Source of the DNA: JBGCEZ01 sp045106735 | Lineage (GTDB): Bacteria; Planctomycetota; Phycisphaerae; Phycisphaerales; SM1A02 | Direction: 5' to 3' | NCBI GenBank assembly: GCA_045106735.1 | Contig: JBGCEZ010000015.1 | Coordinates: 24,256-88,255 of the forward strand | DNA: 64,000 nt | Shown: positions 8,312-17,129 of the stretch, piece after piece | Position numbering within the stretch: position 1 is the stretch's first letter | How the letters are laid out: the number at the start of each line of letters is the position of its first letter | Translations under genes and position numbers: made by a program | The notes under the pieces: model-generated | Database searches by the model: none | Told to the model about the DNA's origin: nothing | What the model saw: the letters and a program-made list of their open reading frames with translations, nothing else

Positions 8312-9658
8312 ATGTTCTCACGCATCCTCATCGCCAACCGCGGCGAGATCGCCCTTCGCATCATTCGTGCCGCCCGCGAGCTTGGCATCGAAACGGTGTG
8401 CGTCTATTCCGAGGCCGACCGCGACGGCACGTGGCTTGAGCAGGCGGACAAGACCGTCTGCATCGGCCCGGGGCCGGCGGGGGAGAGCTACCTGCGCATC
8501 GACCGGATCATTTCGGCGGCCGAGGTGACCGATGCCGACGCGATCCATCCGGGCTACGGCTTCCTGGCCGAGAACGCGCACTTCGCCGAGGTCTGCCGCG
8601 ACTGCGAGATCGAGTTCATCGGTCCGAGTCCCGAGGCCATGGCCTTGCTCGGCGACAAGATCAGTTGCAAGCGCATGGCCCGCCGCACGAACACGCCGGT
8701 CTTCCCCGGCAGTGACGGCGAGATCGAAGAGCTCGACGAAGCGGTCGAGGTGGCCAAGGAAGTTGGCTATCCGGTGATCGTCAAAGCGTCGGCCGGCGGC
8801 GGCGGGCGCGGGATGCGCATCGTCCGCAATGAATCCGAGCTGCGCGAGGCGATCAACGCCGCGAAGCAGGAGGCGGCGGCCGCATTCGGCAACGGGGCGG
8901 TGTACATCGAGAAGTTCCTGGAAGCCGCCCGGCACGTGGAAATCCAGGTGATCGGCGACATGCACGGTCAGGCGATCCACCTGTCCGGCCGCGACTGCAC
9001 CAGCCAGCGGCGTCACCAGAAGCTGATCGAAGAAGCGCCGCCGCCGAACGTGGACGCAGACGTCCTGGCGCGCGTGGCCGACTCGGCCGCCGCCCTCGTC
9101 CGTGAAGCGAAGTACCGCGGCGCCGCGACCTGCGAGTTCCTGATGGACCGCGAGCAGAACTTCTACATGCTCGAGGTCAACACCCGCGTGCAGGTCGAAC
9201 ATCCGGTGACGGAGATGATCACCGGCGTGGACATCGTCAAGGAGACGATTCGCGTCGCCGCCGGCGAGAAGCTCAGCGTGCGCCAGGAAGACGTCGTCGT
9301 CCGCGGTCACGCGATCGAGTTCCGCATCAACGCCGAAGACCCGGCCCGCAACTTCGCGCCGCAGCCGGGCCTCGTCGAACGCTACGACATCCCCGGCGGA
9401 TTGGGCGTGCGCGTCGATACCCACGTGCGGCCGGGCTACCGGATTCCGCCGAACTACGACTCGATGATCGGCAAGCTGATCGTCCACGGTCAGGACCGGG
9501 CCGAGGCCATCGCCCGCGGGCGCAGCGCCCTCAGCGAATTCACCGTCGGCCCGATCAAGACGACGATTCCGCTGCACGAACGGCTGATGACCGAGCGCGA
9601 GTTCATCGAGGCGGACTTCGACATCCACTACGTCGAGCGGCTGCTCGAACGCGAGTGA
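8312..9658 (+). CDS. accC: Biotin carboxylase subunit of acetyl-CoA carboxylase
   Basis: The protein carboxylates biotin on AccB using ATP and bicarbonate. It starts with MFSRILIANRGEIALRIIRAARELG, has HPGYGFLAENA, the glycine-rich ATP loop KASAGGGGRGMR, DCTSQRRHQKLIEEAP, the catalytic FLEVNTRVQVEHPVTE-type block (here MLEVNTRVQVEHPVTEM) and the C-terminal EFRINAEDP. Its 448 residues equal the family length. The ATG at 8312 has a CGGAG sequence 6 nt upstream. Confidence 0.97.
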   Translation: MFSRILIANRGEIALRIIRAARELGIETVCVYSEADRDGTWLEQADKTVCIGPGPAGESYLRIDRIISAAEVTDADAIHPGYGFLAENAHFAEVCRDCEIEFIGPSPEAMALLGDKISCKRMARRTNTPVFPGSDGEIEELDEAVEVAKEVGYPVIVKASAGGGGRGMRIVRNESELREAINAAKQEAAAAFGNGAVYIEKFLEAARHVEIQVIGDMHGQAIHLSGRDCTSQRRHQKLIEEAPPPNVDADVLARVADSAAALVREAKYRGAATCEFLMDREQNFYMLEVNTRVQVEHPVTEMITGVDIVKETIRVAAGEKLSVRQEDVVVRGHAIEFRINAEDPARNFAPQPGLVERYDIPGGLGVRVDTHVRPGYRIPPNYDSMIGKLIVHGQDRAEAIARGRSALSEFTVGPIKTTIPLHERLMTEREFIEADFDIHYVERLLERE

Positions 9659-9814
9659 GTGGGCGGCCCGCCTGGCCCCGGCCCGCGAGCCCATGTGCAC
9701 GCCCGTCGCCTGCCGTCCGCCGCCCGTCGCCCGCCGCCTGCCATCCGCCGTCCGCCGGCCGCCGGCGTGGTCGGAACCAGCTGCACTGCTTCCTCCGTCC
9801 GCCACCAACGAAAA

Positions 9815-9851
9815 CCGCCCGAATCCCTGGGGATCCGGGCGGTCGTCTTTT
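9815..9851. terminator. Bidirectional terminator between accC and the CvpA-like gene
   Basis: Twelve-base arms 9815-9826 and 9831-9842 pair with one mismatch around a 4-nt loop. T-rich sequence follows on the plus strand (9843-9851) and A4 precedes the left arm (9811-9814), so it can serve both convergent genes. The stretch 9690-9770 before it is a drifting CCGCC/CCGTC-type repeat with no coding support. Confidence 0.75.
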
Positions 9852-9881
9852 GCGAGGTGGGCGGCGGAGCCGCCGTCGGAA

Positions 9882-11513
9882 TCAGCGGCGGGAATCCACG
9901 TTCACGTTCATCGTGCCGATGATCGTGTCGCCGACCTGCAGGGCGGTCAGCGAGACGCCGTCCGTCACGTTGAAGACGAGGAAGAGCTTCTCGGTGCCCG
10001 ATGAGGACGCCCGGTCCACTTCGTCGACGCGCGAGATCGGCCGGAAGGGCTGAATGCTCATGTCGATGCGAGCGTTGCCGGCGACCTTGTAGAAGCCGAT
10101 GGGGCGGTAGGTCGATCCGTCGTCGTCGATCAACTCGATCCCGTCTTCGATGCGGGCGAGCTGCCGGCGGACAACTTCATGGATGTCGGCGTTGGTCCCG
10201 GGCGTGATCTGGACTTGGACGATGCGCGAGCCATCAGTCTCCAAGAAGCCGATGATCCGCACGCCGCGGCTGACCAGATCCGGGTTCGGGGCGAAGCTGC
10301 CCTTGCCGCTCAGGATGAACCGCTCCGGGCTGATCTTCATGCCGGCGGGCACGCTGTTCGTCGAGGCGTTCAGGCGCTCGACGACGTTCGACACCTTCAC
10401 CAAGTCCGAGATGTCCTGCTCCAGGACCAGTTCGCTCCGTTGCACCGACGGGGTGAGCAGGGCCACGACCGAGGGGCCCATCGCCTCTGGCACGGCGAGC
10501 TCAAAGCGGACGCCCTTGATCACCAGGAACGCGCCTCGGCGCCCATTGTGCATCGAGAAGCCGCTGGGAACCTTGAAGTCGAGCACGACGTCGACCGCCT
10601 GCTTGCCGGCCTCGTTCGTGATGACGGACTCGGTTGAGTCGAACGTGTGGTAGTTGTTCTTGCCTTCTTCGCGGCGGCCGGCGTGACCTTGGTACCAGGC
10701 CTTGGGGTAGATCACCCGCGGCTTGGCCGAACGGCTGGCCGGGGCCTCGATCAGACGCACCTGGGCCGCGGTCAGCGTCAGGCGCTGGCCGAAGTCAAAG
10801 GCGGGCGACGTGAAGTTCAGGTCGATGCCGACGAGCGTCGGATCCTCGGCCGACTGGTAGACGCCGTCGACGGTGATGCCGTCCGGGCGGGCGGTTGCCT
10901 GGCCCACGCCGGTGTACGTGTCGCGAAAGAGCGTGGCCTGGCGGTACACGTCGGGCGAGTACTGCTTGAGCGGGCGGCTCGACTTCATGGACGCGACCGA
11001 CGTCAGCTCGTAGAGCGCGTTCGTGTACCGGTCGGCCTGGTACCAGAGGCTGCCGGACTCGGCCCAACGGACCTGGCCGTCCTGCCGCGATCGCTGGTAG
11101 CCCTCGTAGCCCATGATCGCCGGCTTCGACTGGATGAAGCCGAAGCCCATGACCAGCATGCCGACAACGATGGTGCCGGAGACCGCGCCCATGCCGCCGC
11201 CCACGCTCAGGTCTGCCCAGTGCGGGAAGTTGAGGTTGTTCGGGATGAGCTTGTCGAGCATCACCCGGAAGATCATCACGCTCAGGGCGAAGGGCAGCAG
11301 CAGCGATGCCCCCCAGGCCAAGCCGTGCAGCGTTGAGCTGTCTGACTTGGTAATCATCAACATGGCCAGCGGCTCCCAGACCGCAAAGGCCACGACCCCG
11401 CCGCAGAAGACGGCGACCAGGTGGAGCAGCGAGCTGAACACGCCCTGGCTTCCCCACCAGTAGGCGATCAGCGCGATGAGGCCGATGACGAGGATGTTGA
11501 AAATCACGAACAT
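9882..11513 (-). CDS. CvpA-like inner-membrane protein with a large C-terminal domain
   Basis: The 543-residue protein opens with four predicted membrane helices (FVIFNILVIGLIALIAYWWG; LLHLVAVFCGGVVAFAVW; LLLPFALSVMIFRVMLDKLIP; GGMGAVSGTIVVGMLVMGF), matching CvpA/colicin V production proteins. About 390 residues follow that I cannot assign, including paired beta-rich segments that may lie in the periplasm. The ATG has AAGGGAA 7 nt upstream. It is the last gene of a minus-strand unit with two secretion-ATPase-like genes, so a role in envelope assembly is likely, but none is shown. Confidence 0.65.
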   Translation of the reverse strand: MFVIFNILVIGLIALIAYWWGSQGVFSSLLHLVAVFCGGVVAFAVWEPLAMLMITKSDSSTLHGLAWGASLLLPFALSVMIFRVMLDKLIPNNLNFPHWADLSVGGGMGAVSGTIVVGMLVMGFGFIQSKPAIMGYEGYQRSRQDGQVRWAESGSLWYQADRYTNALYELTSVASMKSSRPLKQYSPDVYRQATLFRDTYTGVGQATARPDGITVDGVYQSAEDPTLVGIDLNFTSPAFDFGQRLTLTAAQVRLIEAPASRSAKPRVIYPKAWYQGHAGRREEGKNNYHTFDSTESVITNEAGKQAVDVVLDFKVPSGFSMHNGRRGAFLVIKGVRFELAVPEAMGPSVVALLTPSVQRSELVLEQDISDLVKVSNVVERLNASTNSVPAGMKISPERFILSGKGSFAPNPDLVSRGVRIIGFLETDGSRIVQVQITPGTNADIHEVVRRQLARIEDGIELIDDDGSTYRPIGFYKVAGNARIDMSIQPFRPISRVDEVDRASSSGTEKLFLVFNVTDGVSLTALQVGDTIIGTMNVNVDSRR

Positions 11514-11592
11514 GGTGGCGTTCCCTTGAAGGGGTCCCTCGGTCGAGGGGAGATTCCGAGTGGGGCGGGGCAGTCAGCAGGGGGCGGCAGGC

Positions 11593-13281
11593 TCAGGCCG
11601 GCGCGGGCGCGGGCTTGGACGGCCGCTTGGCCGCCGGCTTGGGCGCGGCGGTGATCCGGGCGACTTCCTCGAGCGAGGTGTCGCCGGAGACGACCTTGGC
11701 CAGGGCGGCTTCCTGCATCTTGACCATCTTGTTCCGGCGGGCGTGGGCGAGCACGCCCTTGAGATCGCCGGTAGCCAACATCTTCCGCATGTCGCGGTCG
11801 AACTTGATGACCTCGAAGACCGCGGTCTGGCCGAGGTAGCCGGTGCCGCGGCAGACGGGGCAAGGCTCGGGCTTGTTCTTTTCCATGATCTGTCCGCCGG
11901 GGCGGAAGAGCTGCTGAACCTTGTCCTTGGGGATGCCGAGCTTGGCCAGTTGTTCGGCCGGCGGCGCATACGCCTGGCGGCAGCGGGGGCAAAGCGTCCG
12001 CATGAGCCGCTGGTTGCTCACAACCTGCAGGCTGCGGGCCGCTTCCTTGTGGTCGCCCACGAGCTTGACCCATTGCTGGATCATCTCGCCGAGGCTGCCG
12101 AGTCGCATGGGCACGTAGAGCAGCGGGCCTTCCATGCCGGGACCGACGCAGACCTTGGCCGTCTCCTGGTCCTGGACGAAGCCAGTCTGGACGATGTCGG
12201 GATCGCGGCGAAGGATCGAGCGAAGCTGCTCGCCGTACGCCGGGGCGTCCGGGCCTTCTTCGAACTCGACGTGGTCGACGCCGTCGAGGCGAAGCTCAAC
12301 TTCGCGCTCGAAGCTCTTGATGTTCGACGTGTACGCGTCGTGGCGACCGAGCATGCTGTAGATGCTCGAGCGCAGTCCCTGGCCGGCCGGGGCGCCGACG
12401 AGCACGATGCCGTGCCGCGTCTCCTCTTCCAGCAGGGGATCGAAGCGGGCGACCTGCATCGGCAGCAGGCCGAGGAGATCGAAGGGCCGCGAAAGCTGCT
12501 TCGGGCGATCGATCTCGACGCGGAGGTTCAGGCCGTTGGACGAACCGGCGGTGGTCACCGTCATCTCGGGCTGACCGCTGGGGCCGCTCACGCGGAACGT
12601 GCCACGCTGGCGGCGTCGGCGGTCGGTCACGTCCATGCCGGCGAGTCCCTTGACGAAGTCCACGACCTTCATCGCGTCTTCGACCGTGAGCGTGTCCCGC
12701 TTGTAGCGGATGCCGTCGACCGTCTGGCCGCTCGCCGCACCCTGGCGGTTGACCGCGAGTTCCACCGAGCTGGCCCGGGCTTCCATGGCCGGTCCGATGA
12801 GCTCTTCGGTGGACAGGTGCGTCATGAAGGCCGGATCTTCCTTGGACGGGACCGGGACCTTCGTCTTGTCGTGGGCGAAGAACGTGAGCACCACGTCGCG
12901 GGCCGCCTTGGCCTGCTTGCGGGCTTCCATCTTCTCACCGACCGACATGTTCGACAGCGTGAAGCGGTGCTTCTCCGGGACCTGGCCGTTGCGGACCTTC
13001 CAGTAGATCAGCACCGGCGCGGCGAGCACGATGATCGCCGCCGGCCAGCCGATCCAGAAGATCGGGACGAACAGGAACACCAGCAGGCCGATGATGCCGC
13101 CAGCCAAAAAGGCCGCGTTCCACGCCGGTGAGTTCAGGTGGAAGTAGCGCGCATCCTTCTCGAGGCGCGAGCTGACCAGCCACCCCCAGGGAATGAAAGT
13201 CAGGACAAGCAAGATCGGCTTGACCGGGTTCATCAGGAGTGCGGTCGTGGCTTCGGCGAGCATCGTGGGCATCGTGAGCAT
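11593..13281 (-). CDS. Degenerate GspE/PilB-like ATPase with N-terminal membrane helices
   Basis: The C-terminal half follows the type II secretion/type IV pilus ATPase fold, including RDPDIVQTGFVQDQETA in the Walker B position and the zinc module CPRCRQAY...CPVCRGTGYLG of the GspE/PilB branch. The Walker A position reads GAPAGQGLRSS, so the nucleotide-binding Lys is gone. The Walker B region also lacks the usual GE(I/M)RD. The N-terminus has about three membrane segments (residues 18-34, 54-76, 78-93), not seen in ordinary GspE. It is probably a non-hydrolysing partner of the PilT-like ATPase encoded 114 nt upstream. The length is 562 residues. Confidence 0.8.
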   Translation of the reverse strand: MLTMPTMLAEATTALLMNPVKPILLVLTFIPWGWLVSSRLEKDARYFHLNSPAWNAAFLAGGIIGLLVFLFVPIFWIGWPAAIIVLAAPVLIYWKVRNGQVPEKHRFTLSNMSVGEKMEARKQAKAARDVVLTFFAHDKTKVPVPSKEDPAFMTHLSTEELIGPAMEARASSVELAVNRQGAASGQTVDGIRYKRDTLTVEDAMKVVDFVKGLAGMDVTDRRRRQRGTFRVSGPSGQPEMTVTTAGSSNGLNLRVEIDRPKQLSRPFDLLGLLPMQVARFDPLLEEETRHGIVLVGAPAGQGLRSSIYSMLGRHDAYTSNIKSFEREVELRLDGVDHVEFEEGPDAPAYGEQLRSILRRDPDIVQTGFVQDQETAKVCVGPGMEGPLLYVPMRLGSLGEMIQQWVKLVGDHKEAARSLQVVSNQRLMRTLCPRCRQAYAPPAEQLAKLGIPKDKVQQLFRPGGQIMEKNKPEPCPVCRGTGYLGQTAVFEVIKFDRDMRKMLATGDLKGVLAHARRNKMVKMQEAALAKVVSGDTSLEEVARITAAPKPAAKRPSKPAPAPA

Positions 13282-13395
13282 GAAGGGTCTCGGGGCGTTC
13301 GGACCGAAATCGGGGGGCGGAACGCGGCGCCGCAGAAGGGTGCGGGGCCGGATGGGAGGCCGATGATCGTGCGGGGCCGGCGATGGCCCCGCGGA

Positions 13396-14562
13396 TCAGG
13401 AGATGCCCTTGAGGCGCATCTTGAGTTCTTCGGGCTTGGGCGTGGCCGCGAGGGCGACCTTGTGGTGGATCCACTCGTCCTCAACGAGCCGGACAAGCGA
13501 CGACGTGAAGTCGACCATGCCCTCTTCGTGGCTCTTGCGGATGATGTCGAGCAACTCGCCTTCGCGTCCTTCGAGGATGTACTTCTGGACGATCGGCGTG
13601 TTCAGCAGGATCTCCACCGCGGGGATGCGGGGGACGTCCTTCTTGAGCGTCGGCAGGAGCTTCTGGTACGTGATCGACCGGAGGTTGTAGGCAAGGAGCT
13701 TGCGGAGCTGCTCGCGTTCGCCTTCCTCAAACAGGTCGTAGATACGGCCGAAGGTCTGCCACGCACTCGAGGCGTGGATCGTTCCGAACACAAGGTGGCC
13801 GGTTTCCGCCGCCCGAATCGCGGCCTCGAACGTCTCGTGGTCACGCATCTCGCCGACCAGCACCACGTCGGGGTCTTCGCGGACGAGGGCCCGCAGCGCT
13901 TCGTTGAAGTCGATGCAATCGATGCCGACTTCACGCTGGTTGATGGTGGCCTTGGAGTCCTTGAAGATGTACTCGATCGGGTCTTCGATCGTCACGATGT
14001 GCACGCGCTTGCGGTCGTTGACGTACTGCAGCATCGAGGCGATCGACGTCGACTTGCCTGAGCCGGTGACGCCGGAGAAGAGGATCAGCCCCTGGGCGCT
14101 CAAGGCGACCTCGCCGAGGATCTCGGGGATGTAGAGCTGCTCGAAGGTCTTCACGTCCGAGGTAATGCGGCGGGCGGCGATCGAGGGCTTGCCGCGGGCC
14201 ATGAAGAGGTTCACGCGAAAGCGGGTGTCCTCGTCGTAGTCGTGGGCGAAGTCGATCTGGCCGTGCTTCTTGAAGTGCAGGTACTGGCCTTCGTCCAGCA
14301 CGTCCTTGGCCACCTGGAACATGAGGGCCGGCGTGATGTTCTCGGTCTGAAGGCTCTTGAGCTCGCCGCGGACGCGGATGCGGGGCGGGAGGTCTGGCTT
14401 CAGGTGGAGGTCCGACGCTTCGAATCGAATGCACGCCTCGAGGTACTTCGTGAAGAACGACCGGCCCTCGCCGGTGGTCGTGCCCGCGTCGTGGTGGACG
14501 GGGGCGGCGAAATCGTCCGGGGTGGCGGACGTCAGATCGGTCTCGAGGGAGTTGACGCTCAC
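13396..14562 (-). CDS. pilT: PilT/PilU-type twitching-motility ATPase
   Basis: This 388-residue cytoplasmic ATPase has Walker A GVTGSGKST (Lys170), an Asp box THIVTIEDPIEYIF-like segment (HIVTIEDPIEYIF), Walker B DVVLVGEMRD and a His box (GTIHASSA). The N-terminal PAS-like part has ASDLHLKPDLPPRIRVRGEL. The family powers pilus retraction. I chose the GTG at 14562 because GGAG lies 6 nt upstream and the sequence before it looks non-coding. An ATG at 14652 in the same frame is the alternative. It leads a minus-strand unit with the degenerate GspE-like and CvpA-like genes. Confidence 0.9.
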   Translation of the reverse strand: MSVNSLETDLTSATPDDFAAPVHHDAGTTTGEGRSFFTKYLEACIRFEASDLHLKPDLPPRIRVRGELKSLQTENITPALMFQVAKDVLDEGQYLHFKKHGQIDFAHDYDEDTRFRVNLFMARGKPSIAARRITSDVKTFEQLYIPEILGEVALSAQGLILFSGVTGSGKSTSIASMLQYVNDRKRVHIVTIEDPIEYIFKDSKATINQREVGIDCIDFNEALRALVREDPDVVLVGEMRDHETFEAAIRAAETGHLVFGTIHASSAWQTFGRIYDLFEEGEREQLRKLLAYNLRSITYQKLLPTLKKDVPRIPAVEILLNTPIVQKYILEGREGELLDIIRKSHEEGMVDFTSSLVRLVEDEWIHHKVALAATPKPEELKMRLKGIS

Positions 14563-15263
14563 GTCGGGCTCCAAGATGGGCGTGCTGGGGCGAAGGGCAG
14601 GGGGCCGAGCGGCCGAATCATGGCCGGCGGCCGAAGAATTCGTCGCCCGCATCGGCGGAACGCGAATCCGGGGACCGTCAGCCGACCCGGGTCGACGACG
14701 GCGAACCCGCTCCAGGGAGCGGGACCGCGGGTGAGATGGGGTGTCCGAGGTGCCCCTCAGACCCTTCCTCATCCGATCCACACCCCCGGACGGTTCCCCC
14801 GGACACGGTCCGATGGAACGGTCGGAAGGCCCGAACCGGCGGAAGCGATCGAGGATACCAAAGCGGAGGCCGCGCGCTGCACCAGAACCTTGGGGCCCAG
14901 ACGGGCCCAGCATGCGGTCCAGCCCGCGGCCTGGCGTCGGGGAGGGCCAGAGTCGCCGGGCCGCTGCATCGGATCCGTGCCGACGTCCCATAGGCTTCCG
15001 CCGGGGGCGCCGGATTCCGGCCGCGCCCGCGGTGAGAGGGGGGGGGTGAGAGGGAGGTGGGAGCAGGGTGGGAGCCGGTGAGGGCGTCGAGGGGCGGCGG
15101 GCATCGGCCGGGTACTCGCGCCGCTGCTGCCGACCGGCCCGGCCCAACGGCGGCCCGCGGCGCGGCCGTCGATCGCTCCGCCGCGAAGCCTGCGTTTCCG
15201 CCTCCGGAAAGCGGTTGCGGGCCCCCGGTTTGACAGCCGCGAGGGCGACGGAGAAACTAGGAC
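14563..15263. other. Divergent pilT-guaB intergenic region
   Basis: No gene is supported in this 700-bp stretch. It includes a G-rich tract at about 15033-15077 (runs of G8, G3, G3 separated by TGA/A) and, before guaB, a TTGACA hexamer at 15230-15235 without a convincing -10. The region should hold promoters for both divergent genes. Confidence 0.5.
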
Positions 15264-16742
15264 ATGGAACACAGCTTTATCGACGATGGCATCACGTTTG
15301 ACGACGTATTGCTTGTCCCGCAGTACAGCGAGGTCACCCCCGACCAAGCCGATACCGGGACCCGCCTGACCCGCAACATCCGGCTCAATATCCCGATCGT
15401 GTCCGCTCCGATGGACACCGTGACCGAGTCCGCCTTGGCCATTGCGTTGGCCCAGGAAGGTGGCATCGGGATCATCCACAAGAACATGTCCGACGAGGCC
15501 CAGGCCCGCGAGGTCCGCAAGGTCAAGCGGTCGGAGAACGGCGTGATCGTCGATCCGGTCACCCTCGACCCCACGGACACCGTGGCCCGGGCCGTCGAAC
15601 TCATGGCCCAGCAGAACGTCTCCGGTTTCCCGGTGACCGAGGGCGGCAAGAGCGGCGGCCGCGTCGTCGGCATCCTGACCCGCCGGGACCTGAAATTCGT
15701 CGGCGACGCCGGGGCCACGCACGTTGCCGACATCATGACCAAGGAATCTCTGGTCATCGCCCCGGCCGATACCACGCCGGCGGCGGCCGAGTCCATCCTC
15801 AACCGGGCCCGGGTCGAGAAGCTCATTCTGGTCGACGAGGGCGGCAACCTTGCCGGCCTCATCACGATGCGCGACATCGAGAACATCGCCACGCACCCGC
15901 TGGCCTGCCGCGATGCCCGCGGCCGGCTCCGGGTCGGGGCCGCCGTCGGCGTCCATCAGCTCGAACGCGTGGCCGCCCTGGTCGAGGCCGAAGTCGACGT
16001 CATCGTCATCGACACCGCCCACGGCCACTCCAAGAACGTGCTCGACACGGTCCGGGCGGTGCGGGCCCGCTACGACATCGACCTGATCGCCGGCAACGTG
16101 GCCACCGAAGAGGGGGCCCGCGACCTGATCGAGGCCGGGGCCGACGCCGTGAAGGTGGGCATCGGGCCCGGGTCGATCTGCACCACCCGCGTGGTGACCG
16201 GCGTGGGCGTGCCGCAGATGACCGCGGTGATGAACGCCTGCCGGGCCGCCCGCGAGCACGACGTGCCGGTGATTGCTGACGGCGGGATCCGCCAGTCGGG
16301 CGATGTCGGCAAAGCGATCGCCGCCGGGGCGAGCTGCGTGATGATCGGCTCGTTGCTCGCTGGGACCGGCGAGTCGCCGGGCGAGTTGATTCTGCATTCA
16401 GGCCGCCGGTTCAAGAGCTACCGCGGCATGGGTTCGGAAGGCGCGATGGTCAAGGGTTCGGCCGACCGCTACGGCCAGGCCGGGATCGAGGACACGCGCA
16501 AGCTCGTGCCGGAAGGCGTCGAGGGCATGGTGCCGTACCGCGGTCCCATGGCCGACACCGTGTACCAACTCGTCGGCGGACTTCGCGCGACGATGGGCTA
16601 CTGCGGCACGCCGACGGTTGAGGACCTGCGGGAGCGCCCGCATTTCGTCCGCATCAGTGGCGCGAGCCTCATCGAAAGCCACCCGCACGACATCCAGATC
16701 ACCCGCGAGTCGTCGAACTACACGGCGACCGGGAAGGGGTGA
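15264..16742 (+). CDS. guaB: Inosine-5'-monophosphate dehydrogenase
   Basis: The enzyme oxidises IMP to XMP, the committed step to GMP. It starts with the family FIDDGITFDDVLLVPQYSEV. The two CBS domains lie at residues about 95-210 (ITRRDLKFVG-like LTRRDLKFVG, then LITMRDIENI). The catalytic loop GPGSICTTRVVTGVG carries the active-site Cys, and YRGMGSEGAM and the flap region are present. Its 492 residues are normal for a CBS-containing bacterial form. Confidence 0.97.
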   Translation: MEHSFIDDGITFDDVLLVPQYSEVTPDQADTGTRLTRNIRLNIPIVSAPMDTVTESALAIALAQEGGIGIIHKNMSDEAQAREVRKVKRSENGVIVDPVTLDPTDTVARAVELMAQQNVSGFPVTEGGKSGGRVVGILTRRDLKFVGDAGATHVADIMTKESLVIAPADTTPAAAESILNRARVEKLILVDEGGNLAGLITMRDIENIATHPLACRDARGRLRVGAAVGVHQLERVAALVEAEVDVIVIDTAHGHSKNVLDTVRAVRARYDIDLIAGNVATEEGARDLIEAGADAVKVGIGPGSICTTRVVTGVGVPQMTAVMNACRAAREHDVPVIADGGIRQSGDVGKAIAAGASCVMIGSLLAGTGESPGELILHSGRRFKSYRGMGSEGAMVKGSADRYGQAGIEDTRKLVPEGVEGMVPYRGPMADTVYQLVGGLRATMGYCGTPTVEDLRERPHFVRISGASLIESHPHDIQITRESSNYTATGKG

Positions 16743-16887
16743 TGGCGGTTGGTGTGAGGTGTGTGGTGGTCGATGGGCGGCGAGTGGCGACTGGCGAACG
16801 CCGAGTGGCCGTGCGTCGGGTGCCGCGGCGCGTGACGATTGACAGTTGTTGGCGCGTCGTTCGTGCGCGCGTGAAAGGCCCGTCGCC

Positions 16888-17094
16888 ATGCCGTACATCA
16901 ACGTCAAGATCACGCGCGATGGCGTGACCCGCGAACAGAAGCGAGCGATCGTCGCCGAAATGACGGACACGCTGGTGCGCGTGCTCGGCAAGCAGCCGGA
17001 GCACATCCACATCGTGCTCGACCTGGTTGACGACGAGAACTGGGGCTACGACGGGATGCTGACGGACGAGTGGAAGGCGAAGGGCGAGTCGTAG
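16888..17094 (+). CDS. 4-oxalocrotonate tautomerase family protein
   Basis: The 68-residue protein begins MPYINVKITRDGVTREQK, which after Met removal leaves the catalytic Pro1 of the tautomerase superfamily. Arg11 is replaced in the local context, but Arg at position 10-15 and the IVLDLV strand are kept. The usual members are 60-70 residues and hexameric. GAAAGG lies 9 nt upstream of the ATG, so the longer in-frame start at 16846 is rejected. Its substrate is unknown; no catechol pathway is nearby. Confidence 0.85.
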   Translation: MPYINVKITRDGVTREQKRAIVAEMTDTLVRVLGKQPEHIHIVLDLVDDENWGYDGMLTDEWKAKGES

Positions 17095-17129
17095 GCGCCG
17101 AGCGCCTGCGCCTTACGTTCCCTCGGCGC
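17095..17129. terminator. Hairpin between two convergent genes
   Basis: Perfect 8-bp arms, GCGCCGAG (17095-17102) and CTCGGCGC (17122-17129), lie directly after the tautomerase stop and reach into the last codons of the minus-strand reductase. No T-run follows, so termination is only inferred. Confidence 0.45.
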
